DNA of 37,199 nt from Terriglobia bacterium. Lineage in GTDB: Bacteria > Acidobacteriota > Terriglobia > Bryobacterales > Bryobacteraceae. Shown here piece by piece: positions 1 to 7,296 of the stretch; position 1 is the stretch's first letter; each line of letters starts with the position of its first letter. The notes beneath the pieces are model-generated. The model was not told the origin of the DNA. It did no database searches and saw nothing but the letters and a program-made list of their open reading frames with translations. Made by a program: the position numbers and the translations under genes. The stretch spans positions 1-37,199 of the forward strand of contig JAIQFN010000058.1 of NCBI GenBank assembly GCA_020073265.1, written 5' to 3'.

Positions 1-2
1 GG

Positions 3-120
3 GCAGGTTTCCCTCCGCGCCCACAGCCCTTGGAAATCGCTGGTCGCGATTCCCACATTTCCACCGCCCCTACTCGACGTGGAAAAGTGGAAAACCAAGA
101 GCAGGTTTCCCACTTTCCCA
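3..120. repeat. Leader with imperfect 17-bp inverted repeat and a repeated 11-mer
   Basis: Positions 80-96 and 104-120 are inverted copies matching at 15 of 17 positions around a 7-nt loop, so the RNA or DNA could form a strong hairpin. The 11-mer GCAGGTTTCCC occurs at 3-13 and again at 101-111, and further GTGGAAA/TTTCCAC-like words lie around 50-65. No convincing gene occupies 1-260. The stretch looks like an intergenic repeat cluster cut by the window start. Its role is unknown; a terminator for an upstream gene is possible, but there is no clear T tract. Confidence 0.5.
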
Positions 121-260
121 CTCACTGCTCTTCCTCTCAAAACCCAATTCAGAAAGGAGGCCTGGCGGCAGTCGCTCCGCTCCCGCCTTCAGGCTCATTC
201 TTCAATGAGAAAATGCTCCGGCTCTCATTTGTGGTAAATTTCGTCCGATAGGAGATTCGG

Positions 261-1346
261 ATGAAACGTGGTTGGGTGACCCTGGTTTTTCTCGTTCTGC
301 CGGCCCTGGCGCAGCGGCAGAACTTCGTGATCAATGTCGGCACGCCGGAAGGGCAGGTCCTGCAACAGATCGGCCAGGAGACCGACCAGGCCAAGAAGGT
401 CGGCATGATGGAGGATTTCCTGGCCAAGTATCCCAAGCATGAAGGCGCCGCCTGGGTCTGCGGGCAGCTCGAGACCGCCTACCTGGAGCAGAAGCAGTTT
501 GACAAGGCGCTGGCCGCGGCCGAGAAGGTTTACGCCGGCGGAACCAATGATCCCGACGTCGGCTTCAATGCCATCAAAGCGGCCGAGGGCGCCGGCGACG
601 CCCAGCAGGTGCTGACGTGGTCCCAGCGCACCAGCGAAGCCGCCAAAGCCGTCACCGCCAAGCCACCCGCCGACGATGACGCCAAACAGTACGCCGAGCA
701 TGTCAACGAAGTAAGTAAGTATGCCGAGTACGCGCTCTACGCGGCCGCATTGAAGAGCCGGGACGAGAAAATGATCGTGAACCTCGGAGACGCTCTCGCC
801 AAGGCTAACCCCAAGAGTCAATACATGTGGCTGGTGTCATCCAGCTACTTGCGGGCGTTGGGCGCCAAGGGCTGCGCCGAAGCTGCGAAGTTATCGGCTA
901 CCGATTCCCAGAACGCCGAAGCGCAGCTGTTCGAGGCCGATTGCAGTTGGCGCGGCGGACGCGCCGCGGGTGTTGTCTCCGGCGGCGAGCGGGCTTTGCA
1001 CGCGCTCGAAACCCGGCCCAAGGTGGAAGGCGGCGGCGAGGCCGCCAAGATCGGGACCGCCAACTTCTTCGTCGGCATCGGCAACGCGATGCAGCAGCGG
1101 TGGGGTCCTGCCAACAAAGCACTGCGCGCCGCCCTGCCCGCGGTGAAAGGCGAGCCGATCTACGAAGCCAACGCCCTGTTCAACCTCGGCATGGCCAACT
1201 ACACGCTCGGCAAGTCGCTCGGCGACAAGTCGCAAATGCGCCAGGGACTCAACTTCTTCGAGCAGGCCGCGGCCATCAAGAGCAACGTTCAGGATCAGGC
1301 CTCCCGCAACGCGACCCTGATCAAGGCGGAGTTGGGCGGCCGGTAG
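261..1346 (+). CDS. Secreted TPR-like protein
   Basis: This is a 361-residue protein with an N-terminal signal peptide (hydrophobic residues about 5-16, then LAQ). It is followed by alpha-helical, Ala/Lys/Glu-rich sequence with TPR-like helix pairs, for example around 'YLEQKQFDKALAAAEKVY' (about 72-90) and a C-terminal pair with 'ALFNLGMANYTLGKS'. It probably acts as a periplasmic or outer-membrane-associated protein-interaction scaffold. The start is well supported: AGGAG at 250-254 lies 6 nt before the ATG. No enzymatic motif is seen, and it is not obviously linked to the next genes. The exact partner is unknown. Confidence 0.85.
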   Translation: MKRGWVTLVFLVLPALAQRQNFVINVGTPEGQVLQQIGQETDQAKKVGMMEDFLAKYPKHEGAAWVCGQLETAYLEQKQFDKALAAAEKVYAGGTNDPDVGFNAIKAAEGAGDAQQVLTWSQRTSEAAKAVTAKPPADDDAKQYAEHVNEVSKYAEYALYAAALKSRDEKMIVNLGDALAKANPKSQYMWLVSSSYLRALGAKGCAEAAKLSATDSQNAEAQLFEADCSWRGGRAAGVVSGGERALHALETRPKVEGGGEAAKIGTANFFVGIGNAMQQRWGPANKALRAALPAVKGEPIYEANALFNLGMANYTLGKSLGDKSQMRQGLNFFEQAAAIKSNVQDQASRNATLIKAELGGR

Positions 1347-1469
1347 GAGCCGGGCGAGTCCCTAGTTCGTCGCTCCCCTTTGCGAGAACGATTCAATGGT
1401 CGCAGTCTACCTCTATGTTTCGGGCGTCGAGGCGTATTGTTGAGTCGGTGAATGACGGTGATTTAGCTC

Positions 1470-1793
1470 ATGAAGGCCAAGATCCGAAGATCTACCGTGG
1501 GCAGTCGCGTCTTGAGATCCCTCGAAAATGCCGAGCGCTGGAGTAAGGGTGAGAGAGTACCCGGAGTTCGCGTCACGCAATTCCCGCCAGTGGACATCCG
1601 CAAGATCCGAACACGACTGAAGCTCAACCAACAGGAATTTTCCCGCCGATTCGGGCTGTCGCTCGATTCGGTGCAGAACTGGGAGCAAGGGCGGACGGTT
1701 CCCGACGGGCCGGCCAAGGTCCTGTTGGCCGTCATCTCGGTGAATCCCAAGGCAGTCGAGAAGGCTCTCAGCGTCTACCAGGCATCCGGCTGA
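1470..1793 (+). CDS. HigA/XRE-type antitoxin-like HTH protein (orphan)
   Basis: This is a 107-residue protein with a helix-turn-helix at about residues 43-73, including 'LNQQEFSRRFGLSLDSVQNW', followed by the hallmark 'WEQGRTVPDGPAKVLL' (71-86). That signature is typical of HigA/NadS-like antitoxins of RelE/HigB-type toxin pairs, which bind toxin and repress their own promoter. No toxin gene is visible: only 123 bp separate it from the upstream gene, and the downstream side holds a riboswitch. It may be a solitary regulator or a degraded pair. The ATG has no strong Shine-Dalgarno. Family assignment is confident; target and function are not. Confidence 0.85.
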   Translation: MKAKIRRSTVGSRVLRSLENAERWSKGERVPGVRVTQFPPVDIRKIRTRLKLNQQEFSRRFGLSLDSVQNWEQGRTVPDGPAKVLLAVISVNPKAVEKALSVYQASG

Positions 1794-1853
1794 CGGCCCA
1801 TTCCAGCGCGAGCAGCTAGAAACGGCGCACCCGAAACTGGTATCCTGGTTGTG

Positions 1854-2053
1854 TCCTCGTAGAGGCGCGGAGGCCATCAGTAGCCGGTGGCGCGGTTCCG
1901 GGAAACTCCGGAGCTGCCGGTGAAAGGGGTCACAAGTCTTCCGCCGAAATCGGCCGCGGCAGTTCTCGCCCGGCGCGATTGGGGGGCCAGGCTAATACCT
2001 GCCCACTGTCATCCGGATCTCGCGGACCGGGATCGGATGGAGCGCTACAGGGA
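1854..2053 (+). promoter_or_regulatory. Lysine riboswitch (L box) aptamer
   Basis: The sequence carries the conserved L-box core in order: GTAGAGGCGC at the 5' side (1859-1868), TGAAAGGGG (1921-1929), GCCGAA (1953 onward), ACTGTCAT (2005-2012) and GGAGCGCTAC (2039-2048) at the 3' side. P1 forms between 1854-1862 (TCCTCGTAG) and 2045-2053 (CTACAGGGA) with 8 of 9 positions pairing. P5 pairs ATCC/GATC near 2011-2019 with GATCGGAT at 2031-2038. It sits directly before dapE and five more lysine-pathway genes, as expected for an Rfam RF00168-type element that senses lysine and lowers expression. I recognised it by motif order; no covariance search was run. Confidence 0.88.
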
Positions 2054-2101
2054 AGCACGCGGCCGTAAGCGCGTCCCCTCCTCCATCCTTCTCAATTTTT
2101 T
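2035..2101 (+). promoter_or_regulatory. Riboswitch expression platform: alternative hairpin and U tract abutting the dapE start
   Basis: GGATGGAG (2035-2042) is perfectly complementary to CTCCATCC (2081-2088). Inside it, AGGGA (2049-2053) can pair with the TCCC/CCCCT at about 2074-2079, and ACGCG (2057-2061) with CGCGT at about 2070-2074. The long hairpin would consume the 3' strands of aptamer P5 and P1, so aptamer and hairpin exclude each other. A run of six T (2096-2101) touches the ATG at 2102, and dapE has no Shine-Dalgarno. The seven nucleotides between stem and T run are more than a standard intrinsic terminator allows. The C-rich, G-poor segment 2073-2095 would be freed when lysine closes P1. 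Confidence 0.6.
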
Positions 2102-3109
2102 ATGAATGTGTTCGAACTAACGCGCGCGTTGGTGGACGTCGAGTCCGTCACCGGGAACGAAGAGGCCATCGGCAACCTGCTGTTCTCCCAGCTCTCCGAA
2201 CTCGCGTCGCGGCACGGCGGCGAGGTGGAGCGCCTGGCGGTGGAGCCGCATCGCTTCAACGTGCTGGCTCGCTGGGGCGATCCCGTCGTGACGCTCTCAA
2301 CCCACATGGACACGGTGCCTCCGTTCTTCGCCTCGCGCGAGGACGCCGAGCACATCTGGGGCCGGGGCGCGTGCGACACCAAGGGCATCATCGCGTCCAT
2401 GATCTTCGCCCTGCGGGAATTACTGGAGGAAGGACGCCGCAACCTGGCGCTGCTGCTCGTGGTGGGCGAGGAGCGCAACAGCGCCGGCGCGTTAGCCGCC
2501 GCGAAGCTGTCGCGCGGTTCGAAGTTTCTGATCAACGGCGAACCCACCGAGAACAAGCTGGCCATCGGTTCCAAGGGTGCGCTGCGGCTGGAATTGATCG
2601 CGCACGGCCGCATGGCGCACTCGGCTTATCCCGAACTCGGCGAATCCGCCATCGAAAAACTGCTGGACGTACTCGACCGCGTTCGCCGGCTCGCGCTTCC
2701 CAGTGATCCTGTCCTGGGAAAAAGCACGCTGAACATCGGAACCATCGCGGGCGGTCGCGCGCCCAACGTGATTCCGGACCAGGCGCGCGCGGAGATTTTC
2801 ATCCGCCTGGTGGACGACGGCGCGGCGACGCTCCAGGCTTTGAAGCAAGCGGTCCAAAGCCAGGTGGACATGCACGAAGTTCTGACTATCCCGGCGCTGC
2901 GGCTGGGATCGCTGGAAGGTTTTGAGACCACCGTGGTGGCCTTCACCACCGACATTCCAGCCCTGGGCGGCGCGTGGGGACAGCCCTACCTGCTCGGCCC
3001 CGGCTCGATTCATGTGGCGCACACTGCCGAAGAGCGCATCCCGAAGCAGCAGATCACGGAAGCGATCCAGATCTACAAACGCATGGTCCAGCAGCTAACC
3101 AGAAACTAG
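2102..3109 (+). CDS. dapE: M20 metallopeptidase, probable N-succinyl-diaminopimelate desuccinylase
   Basis: This 335-residue M20-family hydrolase probably removes succinate from N-succinyl-L,L-diaminopimelate in lysine/peptidoglycan precursor synthesis. Visible dinuclear zinc-site residues are H68 and D70 (STHMDT), D92 (GRGACDTKG), E123-E124 (GEERNS, general base and ligand), E147 (NGEPTE) and a C-terminal His at 304 or 307 (GSIHVAH). It is shorter than the roughly 375 residues of E. coli DapE, and sequence alone cannot exclude the related ArgE/LysK activities. Its place as first gene after a lysine riboswitch, in a cluster with dapD, favours DapE. The ATG follows a T run without a Shine-Dalgarno, so translation initiation here may be unusual. 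Confidence 0.88.
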   Translation: MNVFELTRALVDVESVTGNEEAIGNLLFSQLSELASRHGGEVERLAVEPHRFNVLARWGDPVVTLSTHMDTVPPFFASREDAEHIWGRGACDTKGIIASMIFALRELLEEGRRNLALLLVVGEERNSAGALAAAKLSRGSKFLINGEPTENKLAIGSKGALRLELIAHGRMAHSAYPELGESAIEKLLDVLDRVRRLALPSDPVLGKSTLNIGTIAGGRAPNVIPDQARAEIFIRLVDDGAATLQALKQAVQSQVDMHEVLTIPALRLGSLEGFETTVVAFTTDIPALGGAWGQPYLLGPGSIHVAHTAEERIPKQQITEAIQIYKRMVQQLTRN

Positions 3110-3134
3110 AAACGAGAAAACGAGACACGCGACG

Positions 3135-4184
3135 ATGCAAACAAAAATCCCAGTTGGAATACTCGGCGGCACCGGAATGGTAGGCCAGCATTTTGTCAGG
3201 TTCTTGCAGAACCATCCCTGGTTCGAGATCACCTGGCTCGGGGCGAGCGACCGCTCGAGCGGCAAGCCGTATCGCGAAGCCACGAGCTGGCGGCTGGATG
3301 GCCCGATGCCCGCCACCGTTGAATCCATCGTGGTGGATGACTGCAAACCGGGCCGCGCTCCGCGCCTGGTGTTCTCCGCCACCGACGCGTCGGTGGCCAC
3401 CGAGATCGAGCAGGCTTTCGCGCAGGCCGGACACATCGTGGTCTCCAACTCGCGCAATCATCGCATGGAGCCGGATGTCCCGCTGCTGATTCCGGAAATC
3501 AATCCCGACCATCTGAAGATCATCCCGCTACAGCAGCGCCGGCGCGGCTGGAAAGGACAAATCGCCACCAATCCGAATTGCTCCACCATGGTGCTCGCGA
3601 TGGCGCTCGCGCCGCTGAAGCCGTTCGGCATCACCAAGGTCATCGCCACCACCATGCAGGCCATTTCCGGAGCCGGCTATCCGGGCGTCGCTTCCATGGA
3701 TATCGTCGGGAACGTGATTCCCTTTGTGGGCGGCGAAGAGGAAAAGATGGAGCAGGAGACGCAGAAGATTCTGGGCGATTTCACTGGCGACGCCATCCGG
3801 CCACTGGCGGCCCAGGTGAGCGCGCATTGCAACCGCGTGCCGGTGGTGGACGGCCACACCGTGGCCACCAGCGTCGCGCTCGAGCGGAAAACCTCGATCG
3901 AAGAGCTGATCGAGGCCATGGAAAAATTCCGCAGCGTGCCGCAGGAACGCAAGCTGCCGAGCGCTCCGCCGCGGCCGGTGATCTACATGCAGGACAAAGA
4001 CCGGCCGCAGCCAAGGCGCGACGCCATGCGGGATCAGGGCATGGCAACCTGCGTCGGGCGCCTGCGCGAATGCCCGGTGCTGGACTACAAGTTCGTCGCG
4101 CTCTCGCACAACACCATCCGCGGCGCGGCCGGCGCGGCCGTGCTCAACGCGGAGTTGATGTATTCGGAGGGCCTGCTCGACTGA
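3135..4184 (+). CDS. asd: Aspartate-semialdehyde dehydrogenase (archaeal/fungal-type)
   Basis: This 349-residue enzyme reduces aspartyl phosphate to aspartate semialdehyde with NADPH, the branch point to lysine, threonine and methionine. The nucleotide-binding motif GGTGMVGQ is at residues 11-18, the catalytic cysteine is C149 in NPNCST, and the catalytic histidine is H241 in VVDGHT. The spacing and the long segment around 'LLIPEINPDHL' resemble the archaeal-type subgroup (TIGR00978-like) rather than the E. coli form. The gene lies 25 nt after dapE in the same operon. lysC, which makes its substrate, follows after a 73-nt gap containing a REP-like hairpin element. Confidence 0.93.
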   Translation: MQTKIPVGILGGTGMVGQHFVRFLQNHPWFEITWLGASDRSSGKPYREATSWRLDGPMPATVESIVVDDCKPGRAPRLVFSATDASVATEIEQAFAQAGHIVVSNSRNHRMEPDVPLLIPEINPDHLKIIPLQQRRRGWKGQIATNPNCSTMVLAMALAPLKPFGITKVIATTMQAISGAGYPGVASMDIVGNVIPFVGGEEEKMEQETQKILGDFTGDAIRPLAAQVSAHCNRVPVVDGHTVATSVALERKTSIEELIEAMEKFRSVPQERKLPSAPPRPVIYMQDKDRPQPRRDAMRDQGMATCVGRLRECPVLDYKFVALSHNTIRGAAGAAVLNAELMYSEGLLD

Positions 4185-4196
4185 TGAAGCTGATAC

Positions 4197-4243
4197 TGTG
4201 GCGCACGCACTCGTGCGTGCCGCGTTCACACTCGTGTGAACGC
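4197..4243. repeat. REP-like double hairpin, copy 1 (asd-lysC gap)
   Basis: Two perfect inverted repeats lie side by side. GCACGCAC (4203-4210) and GTGCGTGC (4213-4220) surround TC, and GCGTTCACAC (4222-4231) and GTGTGAACGC (4234-4243) surround TC. The 47-nt unit recurs nearly unchanged at 5607-5653. The element fills most of the 73-nt gap between asd and lysC. It could stabilise the upstream mRNA end, attenuate read-through, or simply be a mobile REP-type repeat spread by a RAYT-like transposase elsewhere in the genome. Confidence 0.8.
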
Positions 4244-4257
4244 TCGGGACTTCTTCT

Positions 4258-5601
4258 ATGATCGTGATGAAATTTGGCGGAACCTCGGTCGAATCCGCCC
4301 AAGCCATGGAGCGAGTGACGGGCATCGTCAAATCGCGGCTGGATCGCAAGCCGGTGGTGGTGGTGTCGGCGATGGGCAAGACCACCAACCGGCTTCTCAA
4401 GATCGCCAACCTGGCAGTCGGCGGCCAACGCGATGAGGCTCTGCGCGAACTGCTGGCCTTGCGCGACTTTCATCTGCGCGAGTCCGGCATGGAACGCACC
4501 GTGGACGAACATTTCCAGGAGCTTTCCGAACTGGTGAAGGGACTGGCCGTGCTGGGCGAACTGACGCCGCGCTCGGTGGACGCTATCTCCAGCTTCGGCG
4601 AGCGGCTGTCCAGCCTTATCGTCACCAATTATTTCCAGCATCACGGACTGAGCGCGGTGCATCTCGATGCGCGCAAAGTGATCGTGACCGATCGCAGGCA
4701 CACGCAAGCCGCGCCGCTGCTCGAAGAGTCTTATAAGAAGCTGGCCGCCGCGATTCCGCCGCTGCTCGAAAGCCACGTGGTCGTGATGGGCGGCTTCATT
4801 GCGGCCACCGAGGACGGAATCACCACCACGCTCGGACGCGGAGGCTCGGACTTCACCGCCTCCATCGTGGGCGCGGGCATCGGAGCCGAAGAAATCCAGA
4901 TCTGGACCGACGTGGACGGAATGCTCACCGCCGATCCCACCATCATTCCCAACGCGCACCGCGTCAAGGTGATCTCATTCACCGAAGCCGCCGAGCTGGC
5001 CTACTTCGGCGCCAAGGTGCTGCATCCGTCCACCGTGCATCCGGCCATCGAGCGCAACATTCCGGTACTGATCCTCAACTCGCGCCGGCCGCAGGTGGAC
5101 GGCACGCGGATTCTTTCGAAGACCGTGGCCAGTAAGAACGTGGTCAAGTCCATCGCCTGCAAAGTCAACGTGACCGTGTTGAACATCCACTCCACGCGAA
5201 TGTTCATGGCGCACGGCTTCATGCGGCGCATCTTCGAGGTTTTCGATCGCTACGAGACTTCGGTGGACATGATCGCGACGTCCGAGGTCAGCGTTTCGCT
5301 CACGGTGGATCAACCCGAGCGCCTGGGCGCGATCCTGCGCGACCTGCGCGAATTTTCCGAAGTGTCGGTGGACGAGAATCAGGCTATCATCTGCATCGTG
5401 GGGGAGAACATTCGCTATACTCCGGGCGTGGCGGCGAGCATGTTCAAGGCGCTCGGCAAAATCAACGTGCGCATGGTGTCGCAGGGCGCGTCGGCGCTAA
5501 ACCTGGGGTTCGTCGTGGCCGGCCAGGACCTGGCGGCGGCGGTGGCGGCGCTACACGCGGAGTTTTTCAGCGAGCTGGATCCGGCGGTGTTCGATGCCTA
5601 A
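4258..5601 (+). CDS. lysC: Aspartate kinase
   Basis: This 447-residue monofunctional aspartokinase phosphorylates L-aspartate, the first committed step to diaminopimelate, lysine, threonine and methionine. The N-terminal kinase signature KFGGTS is at residues 5-10, and 'GRGGSDFTA' and 'WTDVDGM' form the nucleotide/aspartate site. The C-terminal part (about 305-447) contains tandem ACT domains (MIATSEVSVSLTV and the later NIRMVSQGAS-like repeat, here 'INVRMVSQGAS'), which usually bind lysine or threonine for feedback inhibition. Length matches the class with two ACT domains. It is flanked on both sides by the same REP-like hairpins. Enzyme-level feedback would add to riboswitch control. Confidence 0.94.
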   Translation: MIVMKFGGTSVESAQAMERVTGIVKSRLDRKPVVVVSAMGKTTNRLLKIANLAVGGQRDEALRELLALRDFHLRESGMERTVDEHFQELSELVKGLAVLGELTPRSVDAISSFGERLSSLIVTNYFQHHGLSAVHLDARKVIVTDRRHTQAAPLLEESYKKLAAAIPPLLESHVVVMGGFIAATEDGITTTLGRGGSDFTASIVGAGIGAEEIQIWTDVDGMLTADPTIIPNAHRVKVISFTEAAELAYFGAKVLHPSTVHPAIERNIPVLILNSRRPQVDGTRILSKTVASKNVVKSIACKVNVTVLNIHSTRMFMAHGFMRRIFEVFDRYETSVDMIATSEVSVSLTVDQPERLGAILRDLREFSEVSVDENQAIICIVGENIRYTPGVAASMFKALGKINVRMVSQGASALNLGFVVAGQDLAAAVAALHAEFFSELDPAVFDA

Positions 5602-5606
5602 GCCAA

Positions 5607-5704
5607 TGTGGCGCCCGCACTCGTGCGTGCCGCGTTCACACTCGTGTGAACGCCCGGCCCCTGGATTTCACAAAACCGTGCGTCGGCACGAGTGCGTGCG
5701 CCAC
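5607..5704. repeat. REP-like double hairpin, copy 2, with a partial inverted third copy (lysC-dapB gap)
   Basis: Positions 5607-5653 repeat the 4197-4243 unit almost exactly; one A-to-C change is seen in the first stem. A reversed partial copy follows at 5685-5704 (GGCACGAGTGCGTGCGCCAC), so the outer ends form a longer inverted repeat enclosing the unit. This head-to-head arrangement resembles bacterial interspersed mosaic elements. It occupies nearly all of the gap between lysC and dapB, so the six-gene operon carries this repeat at two of its five junctions. Confidence 0.78.
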
Positions 5705-5720
5705 GATCGCGAGGCGACCG

Positions 5721-6392
5721 ATGCCTAAACTCGCCATCGTCGGCTATGGCAAGATGGGCCGCCTCATCGACCAGCTTGCGCCTGAGTACGGATTCACCGT
5801 CAGCGCCCGCGTCGATATCGATCGCGACGAGCCGCTGGCGGGAGCCGACGTCGCCGTGGAATTCTCCGTCCCATCCTCGGTGCTGTCGAACGTCAGAAAA
5901 GTCGCGGCGTTCGGCATCCCCGTCGTGGTCGGCACCACCGGCTGGCTCGAACATCTGGCCGAAGCGAAGGCCATCATCGAGCAGAACGACTCCGCGCTGA
6001 TCTGGAGTCCGAATTTCTCGGTCGGCGTCAACGTTTTCACGCGCCTGGTCGCGGAAGCGGCGCGCCTGCTCAAGAACGAGAAGGAATACAGCGCCTGGGC
6101 CTGGGAAATTCACCATAGCACCAAGAAGGACGCGCCTTCCGGCACGCTGTTCAAGCTGGTGAGCGAAATGAAAGCCGCGGGATTCGATCGCGCCATCGAC
6201 ACCAGCTCCAATCGCGCCGGCACGCATCCCGGCACGCACGAGATCGGCTTCGATTCTTCGGCCGACACCATCACCCTGCGCCACACCGCGCGTAACCGCG
6301 AGGGCTTCGCCCGGGGCGCTTTGAAAGCGGCACAATGGATTATCGGGCGCAAGGGATTCCACGAATTCTCGAGCGTCCTGTTTGGAGGTTGA
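5721..6392 (+). CDS. dapB: 4-hydroxy-tetrahydrodipicolinate reductase
   Basis: This 223-residue enzyme reduces hydroxytetrahydrodipicolinate using NAD(P)H. The Rossmann motif VGYGKMG is at residues 7-13, the cofactor loop GTTGW at about 71-75, and the family signature E-x-H-H-x-x-K-x-DAPSGT at 129-142 with catalytic H131/H132 and K135/K136. I chose the ATG at 5721 because the reading frame upstream runs through the hairpin repeat and has no homologous sequence. At 223 residues it is short compared with the 270 or so of E. coli DapB, as in several other phyla. dapA follows immediately, with one base between the stop and its ATG. Confidence 0.93.
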   Translation: MPKLAIVGYGKMGRLIDQLAPEYGFTVSARVDIDRDEPLAGADVAVEFSVPSSVLSNVRKVAAFGIPVVVGTTGWLEHLAEAKAIIEQNDSALIWSPNFSVGVNVFTRLVAEAARLLKNEKEYSAWAWEIHHSTKKDAPSGTLFKLVSEMKAAGFDRAIDTSSNRAGTHPGTHEIGFDSSADTITLRHTARNREGFARGALKAAQWIIGRKGFHEFSSVLFGG

Positions 6393-6393
6393 T

Positions 6394-7296
6394 ATGTTAT
6401 TTTCGGGCTGCGGCAACGCGTTAGTGACCCCGTTCCGCAAGGACGGGTCGCTCGATGAACCCACGCTTCGGTCGCTGGTCAAGCGACAGATCCAGGAAGG
6501 CATCAACTTCCTGGTGCCCTGCGGCACCACCGGCGAGAACCCCACGCTCACGCGTCACGAGCATCTGCGCGTGGTGGAGATCACGGTGGAAGAAGCGAAG
6601 AAGCGCGTGCCGGTGCTGGCCGGCGCGGGCGGCTACAGCACGGCCGAGGTGATCGAACTGGCGCGCGAAGTCCAGGCCGCGGGCGCCGACGGCATTCTCT
6701 CGGTGACGCCGTATTACAACAAGCCGACGCAGGAAGGCATCTATCAGCACTTCCGGGCCATCGCGTCCGCGGTGAAGCTGCCGATGATCGTTTACAACAT
6801 CCAGGGCCGCAGCGGCGTCAATATTGAAACGACCACGTTGAAACGGCTCTCGGAAATCGACAACATCATCGGAGTGAAAGAAGCGTCCGGCAACGTCGCG
6901 CAATTCGCGGCCGTGATTCACCAGCTCCCTCCCGGTTTCGCGGTGCTGGCCGGCGACGACGTGGTCACCATCCCGCTCATCGCGCTGGGCGGACACGGAG
7001 CCATCGCGGTGGTGTCCAATCAGATTCCGAAACAGATGACCGCGTTGACCCAGCGCGCGCTCGCCAACGACTTTGCCGGTGCGCGCGAGATCCTGCGGAA
7101 ATACCTGCCGCTCATCGAGGCGAACGGCATCGAGACCAACCCGATCCCGGTGAAAGCCGGCATGGCGCTCATGGGATTGCTGGAGCCGGTGTGGCGATTG
7201 CCCATGTGCGCGCCGAGCGCCGCCAATCAAGCCAAGATCGAAAAAGTCCTCGAGACTCTCGGGCTGCTGGCCGGCCGGAGCGTGCATGCAGTCTGA
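6394..7296 (+). CDS. dapA: 4-hydroxy-tetrahydrodipicolinate synthase
   Basis: This 300-residue class I aldolase condenses pyruvate with aspartate semialdehyde. The Schiff-base lysine is K162 (GVKEASG), the proton-relay residues are T45-T46 (CGTTGE) and Y134 (VYNIQGRSG), and R139 would bind the substrate carboxylate. The usual PGR at this loop reads QGR here. I start at the ATG at 6394 because GGAGG at 6384-6388 sits 5 nt upstream; an upstream TTG would lie inside that Shine-Dalgarno. The gene begins just after the dapB stop and overlaps dapD by 11 nt, which implies translational coupling. Confidence 0.95.
   Translation: MLFSGCGNALVTPFRKDGSLDEPTLRSLVKRQIQEGINFLVPCGTTGENPTLTRHEHLRVVEITVEEAKKRVPVLAGAGGYSTAEVIELAREVQAAGADGILSVTPYYNKPTQEGIYQHFRAIASAVKLPMIVYNIQGRSGVNIETTTLKRLSEIDNIIGVKEASGNVAQFAAVIHQLPPGFAVLAGDDVVTIPLIALGGHGAIAVVSNQIPKQMTALTQRALANDFAGAREILRKYLPLIEANGIETNPIPVKAGMALMGLLEPVWRLPMCAPSAANQAKIEKVLETLGLLAGRSVHAV

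Noticed and set aside
1887-2105. 72-codon open frame between the HTH gene and dapE
   Set aside because: It runs through the lysine riboswitch and its expression platform, has no Shine-Dalgarno and no recognisable protein features.
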